From assembly GCF_001661265.1 (NCBI RefSeq), contig NW_017566992.1:186001-250000 (forward strand): a DNA stretch of 64,000 nucleotides, read 5' to 3'. The translations under genes and the position numbers were made by a program. Of the stretch, positions 62,139 to 64,000 are shown piece after piece (the stretch's first letter is position 1; every line of letters begins with the position of its first letter). Origin of the DNA: Saitoella complicata NRRL Y-17804 (Eukaryota > Ascomycota > Saitoellomycetes > Saitoellales > Saitoellaceae). Under the pieces are notes generated by a model. That model was not told the origin of the DNA. It ran no database searches and was given only the letters and a program-made list of their open reading frames with translations.

Positions 62139-62521
62139 GATTACTCGTACGGCAGTGGAGGTGATGTTGCAGGACACCTGTGAGAACGAGAAGGGAAGAA
62201 CAGGCCGACGGAAGGGAGGATGTGCGGGGCTCGAGCTGTGAGGATAGGCGGGCGCACGGAGACAGCATCCAGCAACAGCAAGCGGGCTATTATACCACAA
62301 GGGAACGGGAATGATCACAGGCATGGCATAACGTGTATAAGGCGAGAATAAAGAACCCAAGAGCCTACGATAAGGTTCATGTGTGCACCAATCGTATCCG
62401 TACAATCTTGCACCCCAAGCTGCACCACAGTACACTGCCACACACGACACTCACTGCGCGCAGAAAGTCCAGCACCAGCAACCGCTCCTCTACGATCCTC
62501 GAAATATCTCAATTGCCAAAG
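62139..62521. other. PGK1 promoter and leader
   Basis: These 383 bases between the SEM1 stop and the PGK1 start hold no gene. The 60 bases before the ATG are CT- and A-rich (CACTGCCACACACGACACTC), typical of leaders of highly expressed fungal genes. Confidence 0.5.
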
Positions 62522-63887
62522 ATGACTTCCCTCTCTAACAAGCTTGCTATCACCGACGTTGAGCTCAAGGACAAGCGCGTCTTGATCCGTTGTGACTTCA
62601 ACGTCCCCTTGGACAAGAAGACCGGCGAGGTACGATCCACCGCGGCAGTTGATTACTCAACGATAGAGCTGATAAGCCCTCCTTAGATCACCAACAACCA
62701 GCGCATTGTCGGTGCTTTGCCCACCATCAAGTATGCCTTGGAGAAGGGTGAGTACATATTCGCCGAGCCATCACGTCTGTCGCTAACCGTTATCATCAGG
62801 TGCTAAGGCTGTTGTCTTGATGTCCCACATGGGTCGCCCTGAGGGTGAACGTGTCGAGAAGTACTCCCTCAAGGTTGTCGCCGATGAGCTCGAGAAGCTT
62901 CTTTCCAAGCAGGTTACCTTCCTCAGCGACTGTGTCGGTTCCGAGGTTGAGAAGGCTTGCGCTGAGGCCAAGGATGGTCAGGTCATCCTTTTGGAGAACT
63001 TGCGTTACCACATCGAGGAGGAGGGTTCCGCCAAGAGGAACGGCGAGAAGGTCAAGGCTGACAAGGCCGATGTCGAGAAGTTCAGGAAGTCCTTGACCTC
63101 CTTGGGTGACATCTACGTCAACGACGCTTTCGGTACTGCTCACCGTGGCCACTCTTCCATGGTTGGTGTCGACCTTCCCCAGCGTGCCTCTGGTTTCTTG
63201 ATGGCCAAGGAGCTCCAGTACTTCGCCAAGGTCCTCGAGTCCCCTGACCGTCCTTTCCTTGCCATCCTCGGTGGTGCCAAGGTCTCCGACAAGATCCAGC
63301 TCATCGACAACCTCCTCACCAAGGTCAACAAGCTCATCATCTGTGGTGGTATGGCTTTCACCTTCAAGAAGGTCCTTGAGGGTATGACCATTGGTAACTC
63401 CCTTTTCGACAAGGCTGGTGCCGAGAACGTCCAGAACTTGGTTGAGAAGGCCAAGGCCAACAACGTCGAGATTGTCCTCCCCGTCGACTGGACCATCGCC
63501 GACGACTTCTCTCCTACTGCCAACACCAAGCAGGTTACGGACAAGGAGGGTATCCCCGACAACTGGGAGGGTCTTGACTGTGGATCCGAGTCCGTCAAGC
63601 TCTTCACCGAGACCATCAACAAGGCCAAGACCATCCTCTGGAACGGACCTTGTGGTGTCTTCGAGTTCGACGCCTTCGCCAAGGGTACCAAGGGTACTCT
63701 CGACGCTGCCATCGCTGCTTGCCAGAACGGTGCCAACGTCATCATTGGTGGTGGTGACACCGCTACCGTCGCCGTCAAGTTCGGTGTCGAGGACAAGCTC
63801 TCCCACGTTTCCACTGGTGGAGGTGCTTCCTTGGAGTTGTTGGAGGGTAAGGTTTTGCCCGGTGTTGACGCTTTGTCCCAAAAATAA
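62522..63887 (+). CDS. PGK1: Phosphoglycerate kinase
   Basis: Three exons (62522-62629, 62687-62747, 62800-63887) encode 418 aa, the standard length. The glycolytic enzyme transfers phosphate from 1,3-bisphosphoglycerate to ADP. Landmarks are [35 protein letters not shown] joined to [71 protein letters not shown] and [13 protein letters not shown]. Two introns of 57 and 52 nt fall in the N-terminal domain. The extreme codon bias indicates very high expression and produces a stop-free antisense frame that is not a gene. Confidence 0.98.
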
Positions 63888-64000
63888 GCACGCAAAGCGG
63901 TCTTTCTGTAAGATTGCCGTTTGAGCGGTGAGAGTAGATTGTGTTTGACTACGATATAATAATGAGTGTATTACTACCATACTTTGCATTTCGCGACCAG

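Noticed and set aside
62796-63989. A 397-codon open frame antisense to PGK1
   Set aside because: Same effect of extreme codon bias on the opposite strand; the sense strand is unmistakable PGK.
1-64000. Transposons, virus-like elements, CRISPR arrays, biosynthetic or toxin clusters
   Set aside because: No transposase, reverse transcriptase, integrase, capsid, long terminal repeats or spacer arrays were seen; the genes are ordinary nuclear housekeeping genes.

Overview
The window is 64 kb of gene-dense fungal nuclear DNA. Almost every protein gene is a recognisable eukaryotic housekeeping gene, and most are interrupted by very short introns (43-62 nt, GTATGT/GTGAGT-type donors, CTAAC-like branch sites, usually C/TAG acceptors). 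Features pointing away from budding yeasts and towards a Pezizomycotina- or Taphrinomycotina-like ascomycete are Mago nashi, a chromodomain H3K9 methyltransferase of Clr4/Suv39 type, a Ppo-type fatty-acid dioxygenase, a Cdc7/SepH-like kinase, a Meu6-like PH protein and a Zap1/ZafA-type zinc factor. The exact lineage is inference. I found about 35 protein genes, one tRNA, one decayed host gene, and no transposon, virus-like element or CRISPR array.

Layout. 1-14 kb: the 3' end of a BUD22-like gene, DNA polymerase X (POL4/lambda), alanine aminotransferase, pyroglutamyl peptidase, a fatty-acid dioxygenase without its P450 half, a Zap1-like zinc-finger factor divergent from a small N-myristoyl-type protein, then VPS26. 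14-31 kb: gluconokinase, tRNA-Glu(CTC), a 1.4 kb gene-poor gap, SAM synthetase, a doubtful ORF, ADA2, ATG13, a PH-domain protein with a long Ala/Val/Glu tail, and a VSB1-like SulP-STAS-cNMP transporter. 31-44 kb: a CH-kinase-C1 protein ending in a CaaX box, HSP20, NUG1-type GTPase, SFM1-type SPOUT methyltransferase, RPL9, an unrecognised 174-aa protein, a TENA-like protein and mitochondrial BCAT. 44-64 kb: a LisH-CTLH-CRA protein, SCY1/SCYL2, PSD1, a hotdog thioesterase, beta-COP, MAGO, the CLR4-like methyltransferase, GOS1, an ATP10 pseudogene, IML2, SEM1/DSS1 and PGK1.

The genes do not form one system. Functional themes recur: vesicle traffic (VPS26, SCY1, beta-COP, GOS1), mitochondria (ALT1, BAT1, PSD1, IML2, ATP10 relic), ribosome biogenesis and translation (BUD22, NUG1, RPL9, SFM1, tRNA-Glu) and chromatin (ADA2, CLR4). 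Divergent pairs share short intergenic regions: VPS26/gluconokinase, MAGO/CLR4, IML2/SEM1, LisH/SCY1 and Zap1-like/myristoyl protein. I saw no previously undescribed multi-gene system. The most unusual items are the CH-kinase-C1-CVIM protein, the P450-less dioxygenase with its catalytic motif split over tiny exons, the decayed ATP10 copy, a non-canonical GC-AG intron in ADA2, and three introns that are stop-free and a multiple of three. All exon coordinates were derived by eye from reading frame and splice consensus, without transcript evidence.
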